Shown here: in pieces, positions 32,194 through 32,968 of the stretch
How positions within the stretch are numbered: position 1 is the stretch's first letter
How the letters are laid out: each line of letters starts with the position of its first letter
NCBI RefSeq assembly: GCF_009687885.1
Contig: NZ_BLAF01000013.1
Location: 285,465-318,432, forward strand
Origin: Acrocarpospora pleiomorpha
GTDB taxonomy: Bacteria > Actinomycetota > Actinomycetes > Streptosporangiales > Streptosporangiaceae
Direction: 5' to 3'
Length of the DNA: 32,968 nt
Notes under the pieces: model-generated
What the model was told of the DNA's origin: nothing
Databases searched by the model: none
What the model saw: only the letters and a program-made list of their open reading frames with translations
Translations under genes and position numbers: made by a program

Positions 32194-32538
32194 GAGTCAC
32201 GTGGTCGGTCGGTACGACGGCTGAATAGAGCGCCGTCCAACAGCAGTGGCAGCAGTACTGCCGAAATACGACGGGATCGTCGACGTAGTCGGCCGAGTTG
32301 GCGATGATCTGCGGGCCGGCCTCGGTCGAAGGCCCTTCGTAGACGGTGAGTGTCCCATCAGGGCCGCCGAGAATCTCAGCGCAGTGGCGGCCGGGTCGTC
32401 CCATCCTGTACGGCTTCGACGAGGTTGTCGTCGATCCGCCGACTCCAGCCGGATGATCGACGCGCTCGGCGCGGACGACCTCAGCACCAGCACCGTTCGC
32501 GGGCTGCATTTCGGTGGCCCCGTCACCGAGGGGGAGCC
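32194..32538. other. Non-coding or decayed stretch
   Basis: No gene is supported. On the minus strand 32200-32430 has GC-rich third positions and reads AEILGGPDGTLTVYEGPSTEAG, then ADYVDDPVVFRQY, which looks like a worn-out coding fragment. It lacks a recognisable start and family. Confidence 0.35.
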
Positions 32539-32745
32539 TACCGGCAACGAGCTGGCAGCCGCCGAGATCACCGACCTGGCTGGCGAAACGGTATGAACTA
32601 GCTCCCCCGTCAGCCCAGACGATCAGGGGTGAGAGGAGCTACCGGCAACGAGCTGGCCACCCCCGAGATCACCGGCTAGCCGGCCAAACGGCATTGGCTC
32701 CCCCGTCGGCCCACTCCTGACGTCCTGGGCGGTCAGGGGTGAGAG
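32539..32745. repeat. Tandem duplication of the dnaX 3' flank
   Basis: TACCGGCAACGAGCTGG begins a segment at 32539 and again at 32640. Both copies continue through GAGATCACCG, GCTCCCCCGTC and end in TCAGGGGTGAGAG (32623-32635 and 32733-32745). The second end is the last codons and stop of dnaX, read on the minus strand. The period is 101 at the left and 110 at the right because copy two has about nine extra bases. The copies differ at many positions, so the event is old. Confidence 0.75.
32713..32740 (-). terminator. Hairpin overlapping the dnaX stop codon
   Basis: ACTCCTGAC (32713-32721) and GTCAGGGGT (32732-32740) pair at eight of nine positions around a ten-base loop. The stop codon lies in the right arm. 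A short terminator is possible, with no T-run visible. Confidence 0.35.
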
Positions 32746-32968
32746 TGGTCGATTTCTTGGATTACTCGGCCGCCGAGTTCCCGTTGCAGGAGGGCCAGGC
32801 CGCTCAGCTCTTCGCTGTAGGAGTCTGAGTCGTCGGCGGGGCTGGGGGTATTGCGTGGCGGGATGGATTCTGGCCATGCCTTGCGAGGGCCGGATTGGGC
32901 GGCTGTTCGGGCTGCGGATTTGGCGGCGGTGATGCCTGAGGTGGTTCTTGCCGGGGGTGGTGGGGGGG
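32733..32968 (-). CDS. dnaX: DNA polymerase III subunit gamma/tau, C-terminal end (partial)
   Basis: An open frame enters from the right edge of the window and ends with a stop at 32733-32735. It has no start here because the 5' end lies outside. The 77 visible residues are an Ala/Pro/Ser-rich linker (TTSGITAAKSAARTAAQSG), an acidic stretch (ADDSDSYSEEL) and the ending LALLQRELGGRVIQEIDHSHP. A terminal LIQRELGG-x-VI-x-EID motif is characteristic of actinobacterial DnaX, the clamp-loader subunit. Its position near ybaB-recR supports the call. Confidence 0.8.
   Translation of the reverse strand, partial: PPPPPARTTSGITAAKSAARTAAQSGPRKAWPESIPPRNTPSPADDSDSYSEELSGLALLQRELGGRVIQEIDHSHP

Overview
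The window is high-GC actinobacterial chromosome. GTG/TTG starts, candidate leaderless promoters, DUF222-HNH and AfsR/SARP proteins, an F420-type LLM oxidoreductase and a ybaB-recR-DUF5063-ask-asd block all fit a filamentous actinomycete. Streptosporangiales is my best guess from protein flavour; no rRNA or other marker is present to prove it.

Layout. (1) 1-1880: a complete IS4-family insertion sequence directly abutting a 232-bp internally deleted relative. Both are bounded by the same 11-bp direct repeat and sit inside an intergenic repeat that recurs twice near 14.5 kb. (2) 2.1-4.2 kb: a DUF222/HNH endonuclease-like gene with a perfect 21-bp tandem repeat in its linker. (3) 4.8-10.2 kb: a CooC/ParA-like ATPase under a 33-bp dyad with a Zur-box-like core, a small conserved actinobacterial protein, RNase HII, a LysR regulator divergent from an aminotransferase, and a RimJ/RimL-type acetyltransferase. 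(4) 10.2-15.7 kb: a small secreted acidic/aromatic protein divergent from a 982-residue AfsR-like regulator, then a repeat-bearing intergenic stretch and a membrane protein of unknown function. (5) 15.8-21.8 kb: a methyltransferase, two convergent unknown genes, a GNAT-TetR overlapping pair divergent from an HxlR regulator, and SURF1. (6) 22-26.1 kb: an amidohydrolase-like protein with an altered active-site motif, a DUF1232 protein, a TetR-LLM oxidoreductase operon, and a secreted protein with possible M15-peptidase-like motifs. (7) 26.1-30.0 kb, all minus strand: ybaB, recR, a DUF5063 gene, aspartokinase and aspartate-semialdehyde dehydrogenase. These cover recombinational repair and the entry to Lys/Thr/Met/diaminopimelate synthesis. 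(8) 30.3-32.2 kb, plus strand: a GAF-winged-helix regulator and a small unknown gene lying between ybaB and dnaX. (9) The right edge holds the C-terminal end of dnaX, whose 3' flank has been tandemly duplicated.

Most genes are ordinary chromosomal functions. The less ordinary material is in the tandem IS structure and its target repeat, the dyad before the CooC-like ATPase, the terminator-like hairpin in the leader of the small secreted protein, the inverted repeat over the ybaB promoter, and several uncharacterised proteins. I did not see a CRISPR array, an rRNA, an intact tRNA, or a convincing new multi-gene defence system.
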